DNA from: Lingula anatina
Taxonomy: Eukaryota > Brachiopoda > Lingulata > Lingulida > Lingulidae
Length of the DNA: 64,000 bases
Assembly: GCF_001039355.2 (NCBI RefSeq)
Contig: NW_019774469.1
Coordinates: forward strand, 27,597-91,596
Reading direction: 5' to 3'
Below, piece by piece: positions 1-13,277 of this stretch; within the stretch, counting starts at the first letter, position 1, and every line of letters starts with the position of its first letter. Under the pieces are notes generated by a model, which saw nothing but the letters and a program-made list of their open reading frames with translations, was not told the DNA's origin and made no database searches. Both the position numbers and the translations under genes were made by a program.

Positions 1-832
1 CAGTTGTATTGTTTTTTATGTCTTTAAACATTATGTTACTTATGTAATATTATTTTATGCACTGTCATCATTTTTCAAATATTGAGACTTACATCATGTG
101 AATTTGAACTCATGGTCCTGAAACTGTAATCTTATTGAAAGGGTAGATTGAGACCATCTTCTGGGTCTTCCGGAAGACAGTCAGGTAATTAAGTTTATAT
201 TGCCTGGTATCTATTTTTTCTTCTGTTGGAAGACCATCAAAATGGAGGATGGATCAAAATAGATACTTTGGAATACTGTCAGAAAATATCTCTGGGTCCG
301 CTCATGTTATTGACCATTTTACCAATTGTGCATGATTAAAATTCAGTGTTGACTGACAGTGCTACTATAAGCATTATTTATTATTGCATCAAAATTAACA
401 AAATGACCTTTTTTGCATCTTTATTTTCTGTTTTTTGTCTGTACATTTGACAGCTTTGCTGCCTTGTTTTCTTTCCTGTTTAAATCTATGTATACACTTT
501 TTCCGTTTTAGTTCTTTTTCTAAATGTCAAATATGTTCGGAGTTTTAGGAAATTTCAAAATGCTATTTTTTTCATTTAAATGGCAATTTTTCAAAGACGA
601 ATTGTTTAACGTTTTCTATATCAACAACTGATTTGTTTAAAAAAAAAAGGAATTTCCATATCACACAATCTGAGAATCTATCTTCAAGGCACCATTTCCC
701 CAATTTATAATCTTCAAGATTTTTTTTCACAAGTATTTAATTCATTTAGGGTGAGTACCAAACTGTTTCATATCTAAGTATATTCAGCCATTTGCCAACT
801 TTCAGTGGTATCCGACCCGAGTCGTCATATAG
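1..832. other. Noncoding, one diverged MITE fragment
   Basis: AT-rich with no supported gene. At about 145-260 it carries ccatcttctgggtcttccggaagac-type sequence (only in part shared), inverted relative to the interior of the MITE at 26116-26269. Confidence 0.6.
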
Positions 833-1799
833 AACATTTCCATAGTTTTTATTTAAAAAAAACCCCCAAACATCTGCACCCATGCCCTTAGTTAATTGCA
901 GTCACACTGCTGTTAAACAATTTGTGGCATGTGTAGAATCCCATTTCACCTTTTTTTTTCATTTTGCCATTATTAAACCCAGTGCTATAGTAGCAGATTC
1001 AGCTAAAAACTTTGCATTAAATTGAAAATCTAAAAATTATTCTACATTAACTTCTAGCTATTTATACTTATCAAGGCCCATTCTATATGGTGACCACCAA
1101 AACATACATAACCTGCAGTACATGTTCACATATGGTTTTCTTGTAATTAATAAGCATTGTCCATTTGTTACAACACTGGTCCACTCTTCTTTAGACGAAC
1201 ACAAGAAGGACTAATGCTACCAAACCGAAAGAGGATATCTTGCAAACAGATTACATCAAGCAGAATGGAAAGCTTTATACTTCCATGTTTTTTTCCTGCT
1301 GGGTTTTTCCTATTTCATTACAGACTGTCACTAAAATGCAAAAAGGCACGGTAGCAACCTAAAATTGTCACTAACTCCAATGAAAAACGTAAGCGATTCA
1401 CCGCGACAAAGTGCAATAATTAACACTGATTCGACCATGCGATCAATTTAATTAACGAAATGAAGACAGAAAAATTGCCCTACTTTTAAACTGTACCTTC
1501 CTACTTGGAGGAAATCCCATCCACAAAGGTAACCCTCCGCCATGACATGTAGAGACAAACACGACTGCTGTGTTCAAATCCCAAACTTCAAGTGGCAACC
1601 TGGCACTAAGCCTTTATTTACACACATATAAGATAGGTGATAAAGTGTAGCTGCTATTCGGCTGCATTCACATTGTTCGACTGCGTTCACACGTTAAAGA
1701 CAAATACACGTTACATCATGCTGGCGTGATCACTTTTCTTTTCTTATTAACTTCTCGAGGTGGCGTGTAAGTCTATTTAACTGATTACATTGACTGGAA

Positions 1800-1970
1800 T
1801 TTAGCGAGAATCCCACAGAGATGAATGTATCCTGCTGGTATGTTAACTTGAATATTACACTGTGTAAGACTGGGATCCCATGTCTAGATGTATGTTAACT
1901 TGAATCTGAATACTACCTAATTGATTACACTGTGTAAGACTGGGTTCCCATGTCTAGATGTATGTGAACN
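1800..1970. repeat. Local tandem repeat (about 85-90 bp)
   Basis: acactgtgtaagactggg(a/t)tcccatgtctagatgtatgt occurs twice (the shared words begin near 1858 and 1928), ending at an N (1970). Confidence 0.55.
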
Positions 1971-2014
1971 GGCGCCTGTACGTCACGCTGAGACGCATCT
2001 GTAATACGGTGTGT

Positions 2015-2510
2015 AAGGCCTGATTCCCAGAGATAAGATCGATCCAAACTAGATCGACCTAACTCCCTGGGGGTTCACGCTAAATAGCTGTCAGCCGAGC
2101 GGGCACGAAAGTTAATTACCCCCTTACAGCTTGTAGTAGGCGGGACGGACATAAAAGCCGGATTATCTGACAGTAATCTAGTGAGACTCCCCACGGGAAT
2201 AGATCGATCTAAATGTCTGGGAATACGCCCTAAGACTGGGTTCACGTGCCTAGATCGATCCAACAGGATCAGTCTAACTCCACGGGGGTTCACGCTAAAT
2301 TGCTATCAATTTAAGTGGCTTAAATATCTGCCACGCCTTTCGAATCAACTAGGTGGTGATTAACTCTCGACCTCCGGTATTTAATTACCCCCTTATATCT
2401 TTAGTAGGTGTGACAGGCATTTAAGTGGCTTTAGTTGATAGAAATTTAGTGAGAATCCCCTGAAAATAGATCGATCCAAAGTTAGTACGATATCTCTGGA
2501 TGTGGTACCT
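2015..2510. mobile_element. Two adjacent copies of the GATCGATC palindromic MITE
   Basis: The first (about 2015-2235) and second (about 2234-2510) each show TAGATCGATC near both ends, a GGGGTTCACGCTAAAT arm and its inverted partner (attTAGTGAGAATCCCC), and a centre with TTAATTACCCCC. A further single arm lies at about 2672-2815. The pair is carried along in the segmental duplication (8154-8655). Confidence 0.65.
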
Positions 2511-4086
2511 TAGAGACCCCTGACTGCAAAGAATAGTTTTAAAAGGTGCTGTAACTGGAAATTGGAAAATTATATATTTGGCAATAGCATTGCGAATAAT
2601 TTCTTTATTTTTTGTGGTGTAGAGTCAATATTAATATCCCTGTTCTAATTTGCTATTTAAAAAAATCATTCAGTGTAAGCGACTTAAATGTTGACACACC
2701 TAATTAAACTGATAGTTACTCAACGGGGCTTGCCACTATATAGACAATTGAGATGATTATACCGAAAGTATTTTAGCGAGGAGTTAGATCGATCCAGTTA
2801 GTACGATGGGAATATATATTTTAGATGGGGAGAAATTCACTTATCTCGGCAGTCTAGAAAGCTGTTAAAATGGCAAAAAAAGTTCACAGGCAGGTAATCA
2901 GAGCATACTGGTCAATTACTTAGCTGAGAGTTATACCTGTTGTCAGTTGTGCGATCATATGGGACCCTTGCTCATCGTCTACTATCTTTGAGGACTTAGA
3001 GATGTCAAAAATCGTTTTTTGGTAACATTTTCCGATGGCGCGATAGGATTGTCAGCATTCTGTCATTTTGTTCGGCAATTCTGCCCAGACACCTCGCCAA
3101 ATGATACAAACTAGGGGACCAATGATATGTAGCAGGAAACACAAACAAAGGTGATTACATGTTACTGCAACAAATAGGCGCGATCGTTTTTCGGTGAATT
3201 CTGGATCATTTGGTGCCGCGTCTGGTAGTTAGGTAGGCGTGACAAAGTAATCGGATGGCATTGTTTGTAGCTGTGTTGAGAAAGGCCCGTCACTCGTGTT
3301 AATACGAGTTTTTGAAAGTTAACGATGCAGGCTTGATTTCAATAATTTGACACTGGTCATGTAAACTGAATAATCCAACGATTATTTTAGGACACCCACC
3401 TTGCAAAATGTCATCTAAGATTAAATCTCTTTGTAAGAAGGTGCTCAGCTGCACAACAAACAATGAGTCTACTGCAAGAGAAAAAAAATGCATTTATTCA
3501 TTTCTTTGTGTGTATGTAGAAGTTACGTCAATTGTTATTAACTCGGCATTTTCTTGTAGATTAACTGCGTCTAAAACTACATTATTTCTGTATGTATGTG
3601 GCATGATGCACGGCCCCCCTCTCAAGATAAATGCCAAACATCTCTGATGCTCAAGGTGTTCTGGTATATTTTGCTCGGGTGACATTGTCTTATCTCTCTC
3701 TTAAACATACAGTTACTGTCACAGTGCCAGCCTGCGTCCACAAGGGTAGACAGATTTAATCTCTTCAAACAGTAATATCTCAGCACCCAGCTCTGATGTC
3801 AATAAATTCCCATGCCCTGCTCTTAGTTATAGAAGTTAACTTCTTGATATGGTCCTCTGCAGGTAAACGGAGAACAATATAATGATTTACGTACAGGTGA
3901 CAGGGTCAGTTAAATAAAACTAAATTTAGTGTCCATTGAATATACTCCGCAGAGTTGTTGTTTTGAGAAGATTGCCTTCGCAACGACCTTTTTGACCTTG
4001 AGTTAACAATGACAAATTATTCAAGGCAAAATTCCTGTTTTTTCGTACAAGTTTCCTTTCTGTAACACGGCTGTCCCTCTGCATCA

Positions 4087-4414
4087 TTAAAGGAATAATA
4101 ACTCTTCGTTTTGGCAAAAAAATGAATTTTCCTGGAGTAAACAGCAATTTTCCCATACTTACCAATGGTTAATGAATCCATTTTTACATTCAAAGTTAGT
4201 CCCTGTTTTTTTTCTAAAAAGTTTGTTTTTTTTTGTTAAAATCTCTTAAGATTTCAATGGAGGTCACGTGGTCTGAAGACCAGCTCAGATATCAGAATTA
4301 TAACTATAACTGCTGTTTTTGTGGTAAAACAGAATATATTATATTTCTGTGAGTTATTCACAATGTTTTTATTGTGAAATATAAATGTCATACGAAGAGT
4401 CATTATCCCTTTAA
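4087..4414. mobile_element. MITE with TTAAAGG(G/A)ATAAT inverted ends
   Basis: Left TTAAAGGAATAATAACTC and right complement TTAAAGGGATAATGACTC are inverted repeats, bounded by TTAA. It lies in the 545-bp stretch absent from duplication copy 2. The interior matches the element at 44600-44773. Confidence 0.7.
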
Positions 4415-5189
4415 CGATTGATGGAAATGATTTAAATGTTGTTACATTTGCAACTTAAATTGCGTAGCTTGGAGTTATAAATTTTTTAACTTGTGTAGAC
4501 AGGCACGTCTTTAAAGTACATTGGCGTTTTAGATAGGTGTGCAATTAAGAGTTCTCTCATTATTAAAAATTTTCACAAAGTCGGCAAGGTCCCGATCATC
4601 AAGAGCATTATTCATACAAATAGGAATCTTTAACTTGTGACCCCCCCCCCCCACCGTAATAGCACTTTTTTATGTGAAGGGAAATAACCAATGTTTCTTA
4701 TTTGAAAACTTATCTACAAAAACGAAGTCATACCTAATTCACAATTTTTTAAATAGAGAAGGTGTTGCGCCAGGCGGGGTCACCGCTTGCTAAATAGGTG
4801 GTGACGTCACTACAGGACTCGGCCTGATAAGCTGTGTGCTGGTTGTTAGGGATAAATAAGCTGATTAAGCTTAGGGCTATTGTAGGCCTTTGTTACAACC
4901 AGATACCGATAATAAGATTATTCTGGCAACTAATTATTCAATAATGGGTCTATCTTTGATGTTTTAAAACAATAAAATGCCCTCGAATATATAAAATATC
5001 GCCGTAACATTTCTCGTTGCAATTTAAAAGAATAGGCAACTCATAGGTTTTATTATCAGTTTAACACTTTTGCATTTTGAGGTAAGAGAGCAATCGGTTT
5101 GGGGCGAACCTGTATCCTTGAACAAGATCGTATCACAAAAAAAAAGGCATAGTTGACCACAAGTTAATGAGCTCAAACAGGATACAAAA

Positions 5190-5363
5190 AAGTTTTTTTT
5201 TGGGGGGGGGGAAGGGGGTCATTGTTTTCCTGGTATGGTCACATTTGCAACCATTACATAAAGTATGGTAGCTCTGCAGCACACGGGGGTCCTCATACTC
5301 TCCCAGACAGATGGTGCATGTCAAAGAATTATCCATGAAGTCTGCTGCCAGTGTCTTCGTCAT
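5190..5363 (-). pseudogene. TRIM-type RING-finger exon remnant, copy 1
   Basis: On the minus strand an ATG at 5363 opens MTKTLAADFMDNSLTC, then CTICLGEYEDPRVLQ and YHTLC, the start of a TRIM/RBCC RING E3-ligase domain. The third zinc ligand (the Cys before the His in typical TRIM RINGs) is Ser. The second half is destroyed by a G/C homopolymer and frame loss; the expected FLCPDC-like end reads FLYPV-stop in another frame. Only an N-terminal fragment remains, with no B-box or coiled coil nearby. Confidence 0.65.
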
Positions 5364-5768
5364 ATTGTCACATCAAAGCACAAGAAAAGCATTCAGTGAA
5401 TAATTCAGCAGTAACATTTAGTGCACATGTATCTCTCGTGAACATTCTTTATGGTGTGGCAACAGATGATTAGGTGATGTTGACATTAAATTTGTATAAA
5501 AAGGCAATCGCTTCCATGTCAATATTGATAACTTACATGCATATATGCTGAAAAACAGCATAACTTCCATAAAAGTGGCCTGATCGTGCAGATTTTCGAA
5601 CTTGACCTGCGTATTATGAATATTCATCAGTTTTGTAAGTTTCTAGCCAAAAGGTCAATGGTTTTCTACTAATTGTGTTATCGGTGAAAGTGCACGGCGA
5701 CAGCAACGACGGTGACGGCGAAAACAGACGCAGGTGACGGCTATATGTACAGCATCTGTGACTGTAGA

Positions 5769-5951
5769 CAGTGGCGGACTTAGAGGGGGGTCAGGGGGGT
5801 CTTGACCCGCCCATTCGATTTCTAGTCCCCCATTGAAACTAGAATTTTGACTAGCTGAATCATACTTCTAAACCGTACCAAATGGCACCGTTCGCCCTCT
5901 CAAATACCATTTTTCGGGGCCCTTAATCGGGCTCCGGACCCCACGCCAAGT

Positions 5952-5996
<45 letters not shown>

Positions 5997-6044
5997 TTGC
6001 ATTCGCAGACCCTCCCCCTTCAAATAATCCTGGATCCGCCCCTG
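5769..6044. mobile_element. MITE with CAGTGGCGGA...GGATCCGCCCCTG ends
   Basis: Terminal sequences match the family at 26116-26269 and flanks TGTAGA/TGTACA suggest an imperfect target duplication. The interior holds a TG repeat followed by a run of more than 30 G (about 5945-5993). Confidence 0.65.
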
Positions 6045-7124
6045 TGTACACAAAAATCAATACCATAAAGGTGGCCAGTTTCCTGACCCATTGCGCCGTT
6101 TTCTGTCAGAAGTAATTGCTATCAGCTGTATAGAGAAGTCATTATAGAAAGCCAGCACTGTCAGAAGATAAAAGCCTAACCAGTAAGGCATATGTTGCAA
6201 CCCAAATCCCTGCGTCTCACCTCTCTCCATATCTCTCCCTCTCTCTTGTCTTAATAAGTTATCTGCTGTAATTCACACAGCCATTTTGTTTAAATTGCAC
6301 ACATTGTGAAAACGAGGGAGTTAGAAATGTTTTAATTTTTTTTTTGCTTTGTTCCATAATTAACTGGAGAGAATAAAGTAATACAAGGTACAATGACGAT
6401 ATCAAAGTGAAGGATAATTAGTGTACTAAATCTACTTGTCACTGTTTCTAGCCCCATCACGTGTTTGTCAGCAGATAAGTTCAAAGTACAACATGACTGG
6501 AAGAAGACGCGAGTTAATAAGTAATGCAGCAGTGTTGTTATCGGTTATCGTGCTATTATTAATTATTAGCTATGACTGAACCATAGCGTTTATCATTTCA
6601 ACATAATCATTTATTTACTTGAAATGGGCATTGAGCACCTAGCCTTTCAGGCTTAAAAGAAACTGTTGTATACATTTTTTCTGTCTTAGATCAAAAGTCT
6701 TTACAATCAATTTTGCTAATTGCCTCAATTTTTCCAATAAATGTTCTATAGAATTTTCATTTATGTCATTTGCTTATCTATACACAACTTTTCATAAAAT
6801 GTATTATTTTCCTCCATAAAAGCAGTGCACTGAAGAGAGAAATGACTCTTATCTTGTAATTCCCTTTTGCATAGTTCGCATATTATTTCATTAATGGTCG
6901 TGTTTGTGTAACGTCCAGTTTCTAGGTAAAGGTTAAATTTAGTTATTAACTAGACAGAAAAACTGGCAAATATACAGACACCGAAAAGGAAAAAACATCA
7001 ACAAAATGCACGCAAAAATTGCGTAACGGACGGACACAAACAGACAGAACGATAAGAATATATACAGGAACTGCATATCTGCAAACCCCTAAATAGTATC
7101 TTAATTAAAGCTTTAGACATAACA
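6045..7124. other. Spacer between segmental duplication copies, nothing recognised
   Basis: AT-rich, with no repeat or coding signal that I can support. Confidence 0.5.
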
Positions 7125-8153
7125 TTTCCACAGTTTTCATTTTCCGAAAATCCCCAAACACCCCGTACCATGCTCTTTAATTGGAGCCACACAGCTGTTT
7201 AACCATTTTTTTTTTTTTTGGTATGTGTACAATCCCATTTAATCATTTCTTAAATTTTGTCATAATTAAACCCTGTACGGAAGTAGCAGATTCAGATTTT
7301 GTGCAGTATATTGAAAATCTTAAAATTATTCTTAAGTTATTTATACTTATCAACCCACTCTATATGGTGACCGTCAAAACACAAATACTACATGTTTGTA
7401 CACAAATATAAATACACTTTATGTTTGGGCCTGTAATGTTCACATATTATTTTCTTGTAATTTTAATTAAAATTAGCATTGTCCATTTGTTACACCACTG
7501 GTCCACCACTTCTTCAGACGAACACAAGGAGGACTGAAGCTACCAAACCGAAACAGGATATTTTGCGAACAGATTATATTGAGCAGTATGAAATATGAAT
7601 GAATGCAAAGCTTTACTTTTTTTTCCTGCTGGGTCTTTCATATCTCATTAAAGAGATGAAAAACGTAAGCGATGTACTGCGGCAAAGTGCAATAAAAACA
7701 CTGATTCGACCATGAGATCAATTAGATTAATAAAATGAATACAAAAAAAAAAAAAAAAATAGATAAATAAATTGTACTATAAAACTATACCTTACCACTT
7801 GCATTTCATCACATCCACAAAGGTTACCCTCCGCCATGACGTGTAAACACTAACACGACTGCTGTGTTCAAATCCCAAACTTCAAGTGTCAACCTGGCAC
7901 TCGGCCTTTATGTACACACATATGAGATAGGTGATAAAGTGTAGGTGCTATTCGGCTGCATTCACATTGTTCGGCTTCATTCACACGTTAAAGACAAATA
8001 CACATTACATCATGCTGGCGTGATCACTTTTCTTTGCTATTAACTTCCCGAGGTGGCGTGTACAGGTAAGACTATTTAACTGATTACATTCACAGAGATG
8101 AATCCATCCTCCTGGCATGATAACTTGAATCTGAATACTCCCTAAATACTGTG

Positions 8154-8655
8154 TAAGGCCTGATTCCCAGAGATTAGATCGATCCAAACTAGATCCACCT
8201 AACTCCCTGGGAGTTCACGCTAAATAGCTGTCAGCCGAGCGGGCACGAAAGTTAATTACCCCCTTACAGCTTGTAGTATACAGGACGGACATTTAAGCCG
8301 GATTATCTGACAGTAATCTGGTGAGACTCCCCACGGGGATAGATCGATCTAAATGTCTGGGAATACGCCCTAAGTCTGGGTTCACATGCCTAGATCGATC
8401 CAACAGGATCAGTCTAACTCCACGGGGGATCACGCTAAATTGCTATCAATTTAAGTGGCTTAAATATCTGTCACGCCTTTCGAATCAACTAGGTGGTGAT
8501 TAACTCTCGACCTCCGGTAGTTAATTACCCCCTTACATCTTTAGTAGGTGTGACAGGCATTTAAGTCGCTTTAGTTGATAGAAATTTAGTGAGAATCCCC
8601 TGAAGATAGATTGATCCAAAGTTAGTACGATATCTGTGGGAATGGTCCCTTAGAG
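8154..8655. mobile_element. Two adjacent GATCGATC palindromic MITEs in duplication copy 2
   Basis: Duplicate of 2015-2510 with small differences; a solitary arm at about 8834-8990 matches 2672-2815. Confidence 0.65.
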
Positions 8656-10813
8656 ACCCCTGACACAGCAAAGAATAGTCTTAAAAGGTGCTGTAACTCT
8701 GAAAATATCGTCGACGTTGGAAATTTATATATTTGGCAATAGCATTGCGAATAATTTCTTTATTTTTTGTGGTGTAGAGTCAATATTAATATCCCTGTTC
8801 TAATTTGCTATTTAAAAAAATCATTCAGTGTAAGCGACTTAAATGTTGACACGCCTAATTAAACTGATAGTTACCCAACGGGACTTGCCACTATATAGAC
8901 AATTGAGCTGATTATACCGAAAGTATTTTAGCGAGAACTCACGCAAAGTTAGATCGATCCAGTTAGTACGATGTGAATATATATTTTAGATGGGGAGAAA
9001 TTCACTTATCTCGGCAGTCTAGAAAGCTGTTAAAATGGCAAAAAAAGTTCACAGGCAGGTAATCAGAGCATACTGGTCAATTACTTAGCTGAGAGTTATA
9101 CCGGTTGTCAGTTTTGAGATCATATGGGACCCTTGCTCATCGTCTACTATCTTTGAGGACTTAGAGATGTCAAAAATCGTTTTTTGGTAACATTTTCCGA
9201 TGGCGCGATAGGATTGTCAGCGTTCTGCCGTTTTGTTCGGCAATTCTGCCCAGAGACCTCGCCAAATGATACAAACTAGGGGGCCAATGATATGTAGCAG
9301 GAAACACAAACAAAGTTGATTACATGTTACTGCAACAAATAGGCGCGATCGTTTTTCGGTGAATTCTGGATCATTTGGTGCCGCGTCTGGTACAGTAGTT
9401 AGGTAGGCCTGACAAAGTAATCGGATGGCATTGTCTGTAGCTGTGTTGAGAAAGGCCGGTCACTCGTGTTAATACGAGTTTTTGAAAGTTAACGATGCAG
9501 GCTTGATTTCAATGATTTGACACTTGTCATGTAAACTGAATAATCCAACGATTATTTTAGGACACTCACCTTGCAAAATGTCATCTAAGATTACATCTGG
9601 TAGTAAGAAGGTGCTCAGCTGCCAATGAGTCTATTGCAAAAAAAATGTATTTATTCATTTCTTTGTGTGTATGTAGAAGTTACGTCAATTGTTGTTAAGT
9701 CGGCATTTTTTTTGTAGATTAACTGCGTCTAAAACTACATTATTTCTGTATGTATGTGACAGGATACACAGCCACCCTCTCAAGATAAATGCCAAAACAT
9801 CTCTGATGCTCAAGGTGTTCTGGTACATTTTGCTCTGGTGACGGTATCTTATCTCTCTCTTAAAGATACAGTGACTGTCACAGTGCCAGCCTGCGTCCAC
9901 AAGAGTAGACAGATTTAATCTCTTCAAACAGTAATATCTCAGCACCCAGCTCTGATGTCAATAAATCCCCATGCCCTGATCAGTTTATCTTGGTTAGAGA
10001 GGTTAACTTTCTTGATATGGCCGTCTGCAGGTAAACAGAGAATGATATCATAGCTTGCATATCTTTACATACAGGTGACAGGATCAGTTAAATAAAACTA
10101 AATTTATTGTCCATTGAATATACTCTGTGGAGAAGTCTTTAGAAGACTGTCTTTGCAACGACCTTGTTGAGCTTGAGATACATAATGACGAATTATTCAA
10201 GACGTTGTTCACAAAGTCGGCACAATCCTGGCCATCAACAGCACTATTCATACAAATGGTGAACACTGAACTTGTGTCAACCCCCCCNNNNNNNNNNNNN
10301 NNNAAAAAAAAAAAAAAAGGAATCCATACCTAATTCACACACAAAAAAAAAATCAGATATTTTTTTAATAGAGCAGGCGTTGCGTCAGGCGGGGTCACCG
10401 CTTGCAAAATAAAGGATGACGTCACTATAGGACTCGGCCTGATAAGCTGCGTGCTGGTTGTTAGGCATTAATATACTGATTAATCTTAAGGGTATTGTAA
10501 GCCTTTGTTATTATCCAGATATTGATAATGAGATATTTCCTACATCTAATTATTCAATAATGGGTCTACCTTTGCTGTTTAAAAACAATAAAATGCCCTC
10601 GAAAATATAAAATATCGGCGTAATATTTCTCGTTGCAATGTAAAAGCATAGGCATCTCAAAGGTTTTATCGTCAATTTAATACCTTCCTATTTTGAGGTA
10701 AGATAGCAATCGGTTTGGGGCGTAACATTTATCCCTGAACAAGACTTCATCACGAAAATTGGCATAGTTTACAAGGTATTATTTTGTTTCATCAATGATA
10801 AAGAAAAAAACTG

Positions 10814-10990
10814 AAGTAAACTTAGGAGGACACTGGATCTTTTCTCTGCAATCAGGACACAAAAAAGGCCCTTCTTGGTATGGTCACATATGCAACCTTT
10901 ACCATAACATAAAGTATGGTAGCTTTGCAGCACACGGGGGTCATCATACTCTCCCAGACAGATGGCACAGGTCAAAAGATTATCCGTGAA
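10814..10990 (-). pseudogene. TRIM-type RING-finger exon remnant, copy 2
   Basis: The minus strand reads LTCAICLGEYDDPRVLQ, YHTLC and CICDHTKKG. In a shifted frame it continues GPFLCPDCREKIQCPPK, the proper end of a RING. One frameshift therefore separates the halves, and the start codon kept in copy 1 is gone. The same Cys-to-Ser change is present. It is the duplicate of 5190-5363. Confidence 0.65.
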
Positions 10991-11010
10991 AGTTGCTGTC
11001 AGTGATTACA

Positions 11011-12269
11011 ACGCCAAAAAAAAAAAACTGAAATCCGCCAATAGTTGTAAAAAAACTCACCCCTGTGAGAAGATAGTTTACTCAAACAAAGAATAACAGT
11101 GTCAGTCATAACTTGATCTAGCAGTGTTTTAACTTGAGAAGTGTGCCTTTCATTTGTGGACATTTTTCTCCGTGAATTAGAGAATACATGCAGCCACTCA
11201 TTAAAAGCAGTTAAAACTGTTTAGAGGCGCCCCATTTTGTCCTTCTACCAATCAGTGTAATACATGTACGTTTGATTGGCGTTATGAGAGAGTTGGTATA
11301 CAGGGGTACTTATAAGTACTGTAACAATGTCAATGGGATCATTTATCTTGACCTTGAAATGAAAATCAGTCGTGACCAAGTCTGTCTGTTTTTCTCAAAG
11401 TGCATTGACGTCTACATGGTAAGCAAGGTTTCCTCCCCTCCTTGACACAAATCTGATAAAACGTGTCCACTGTTTATAACCCCCCAACTATAATGTTTAC
11501 ATGGTAAGCATGGTTTCCTGTCCTCCTTGACACAAATCTGATAAAACGTGTCCGCCGTTTATAACCCCACTATATAAGTGATATGAATACATAGTAAAAT
11601 ATCTCTAGACAACTAGAGCTTAAATTATTTAGTGCTTTTATTAGTTAGGCCACACTTTTTTATTTTTATGGATGACATCCTGCGCGCGCACCGATTTTCG
11701 ACCGTTGTCGGGAAAAAAAAACAACGAAGTCGGTTGTCGCAAACGTCCTTATTGAGTTTTGCCGGAAAATGAGCTTTCTGAGCATGCGTATTTTCGCCAC
11801 GTGGAAACTGGCGGGGTTTTGCTGTCAAATTACACGACAATTAAAGTCATAAAGAGAGCGTAGGCCGTCGTATTGTATTGGTATGCCATTATTATTGGGC
11901 ATGGAGATATCTCCTTTTAACAATTATACGAAAGGCTAGTAGGGGCCACCGATTATCGCCCGGAAATTATCAGTGACATTCTGTCCAAAGCAGCACATAC
12001 AAGGTTTTTCTGTAGCGAAAACAGGGTCGATAAGGGCGTCGAGGTATTTGGTGGGTTGCCACTGCCGACAGTTTGGCTGCTTCCTGCGAGTCAAAGTAGA
12101 CAAAACGTCATCGACCGAAATGACCTTTAATAGATTTGGTAGTATTAAGCATATCTTTGCATGTTTTTTAACATTTCTGTGAAGTGATCATAATGCTTTA
12201 ATATTTAATATTTAAGGGCTGCCATCACCTCTAGCAGTCGTAACTGTGACACTTTTCATGGCAGGTGCT
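11011..12269. other. Noncoding intergenic stretch
   Basis: Apart from the 85-bp tandem at 11413 and a GC-richer block at 11680-11830 (ctgcgcgcgcaccgatt...), nothing is recognised. Short ORFs are not protein-like. Confidence 0.5.
11413..11575. repeat. 85-bp direct tandem duplication
   Basis: tacatggtaagca...ggtttcct...ccttgacacaaatctgat is repeated at 11413 and 11498 with few differences. Confidence 0.65.
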
Positions 12270-12765
12270 TTCCTGTCTTAATACATGAAGGTTGATTAAA
12301 TGTGTTCTTAGTACTGTAGTACGACTTCCTTACCAGCATAAGGGTATTCCCTACTAGGCAAGTCAGCTAATTATTCTTATTGAAGTTAGCAGGATGCTAT
12401 CTCAACATAAGTCAAAATATTTTTACTCAAAGTAATTTTGTAATGTACCTTTTTCATTTAGTGTGGCAAATAAAAAGAGAAATATTTCTGCAAGTGGAAA
12501 CTGACAAGGACTGTCTAAATACCGGTGTAATGCTGTTCTTAAAATATGTGCTTGGTTATTTCATGCAATATAAGTGTTATTACCAAATACTTATTACATT
12601 AGATCATTATAAAATACTTGTCTTAAATCCTGGGAGTAGTATAGGTGTGATAAACCCTCAACAGCCTTTTATAATAAGGATCCCTGTACAGAGCACAATG
12701 GGGTCATAGATGACCCCACTTGGTCATTTCTGTCAGTAAAATAGCTTGATCTCTTGAGGGTTAAA
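12270..12765. repeat. Interspersed repeat with piggyBac-like right end
   Basis: Homologous to 47445-47997. The right end carries GGGGTCATAGATGACCCC and then cttgagggttaa, whose complement TTAACCCTCAAG matches the terminus at 40912. The left end is not defined. The ORF inside is probably not coding. Confidence 0.55.
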
Positions 12766-13084
12766 CACTCTAGCACTCGAACCCGCTTAGAAAGGTATAG
12801 CTGTGTTTAAGACAGCAAAATTACCACGCCGCCGCAGAAGGTTCGACGGTAGATCTGAGATCACATGGAAACTTTCTGCCTTAGCACACAGAGGGCCAGT
12901 CTGGTTGTACATTTTTACATCTGTAGTTACAATCAATAGCCCGGGTGCCGTACAGATGTATGTCATCCCGCGCAACACCAGTCCCCAAACAAACTCTCAT
13001 CTTCAGCATTGAAGTTCACGATGTACACCAGGCCTTGTTTTAGAAGACGACACGGAACGTTCTGTGTCTTCGTTTTGTGCTGAG

Positions 13085-13277
13085 ATTTAATTTGGGGCCT
13101 GCTGAAGTGTCCCAAAGTATTTTGGTGTTTTAAGGTCAAACGGTGCCATTTGAAACGGTTAAGGACTATAAATAAGCTAGTTAAAACTCTAATTTCAAGG
13201 GTGTTTTTTTTTTTTTTTTGAGAAACGGAAGGGGTGGGTCATGTCCCCTCAACCCCCCCCTCCCAAATCCGCCACTG
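13085..13277. repeat. Partial copy of the CCGCCACTG-ended MITE family
   Basis: The right end AAATCCGCCACTG at 13265-13277 and interior acggtgccatttg match, inverted, caaatggcaccgt at 5879. The left end is not recognised. Confidence 0.45.

Larger units (their letters stand above)
833..5363. repeat. Segmental duplication, copy 1
   Basis: Directly repeated at about 7125-11010. Matching landmarks include catttccatagttttt (833/7125), the GATCGATC MITE pair (2015-2510/8154-8655), tttttcggtgaattctgg (3189/9354) and the RING remnant at the end. Copy 1 is longer mainly through a roughly 545-bp insertion between 4024 and 4569. Confidence 0.85.
7125..11010. repeat. Segmental duplication, copy 2
   Basis: Diverged direct copy of 833-5363, with many substitutions and small indels. 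It contains a 16-base assembly gap (10288-10303) inside a homopolymer-rich stretch. It lacks the insertion seen in copy 1 at 4024-4569. Confidence 0.85.

Noticed and set aside
12380-12709. 109-aa ORF, also present at 47541
   Set aside because: It lies in an interspersed repeat. The two copies differ in length and end, and the peptide has no recognisable domain, so I annotate the repeat only.
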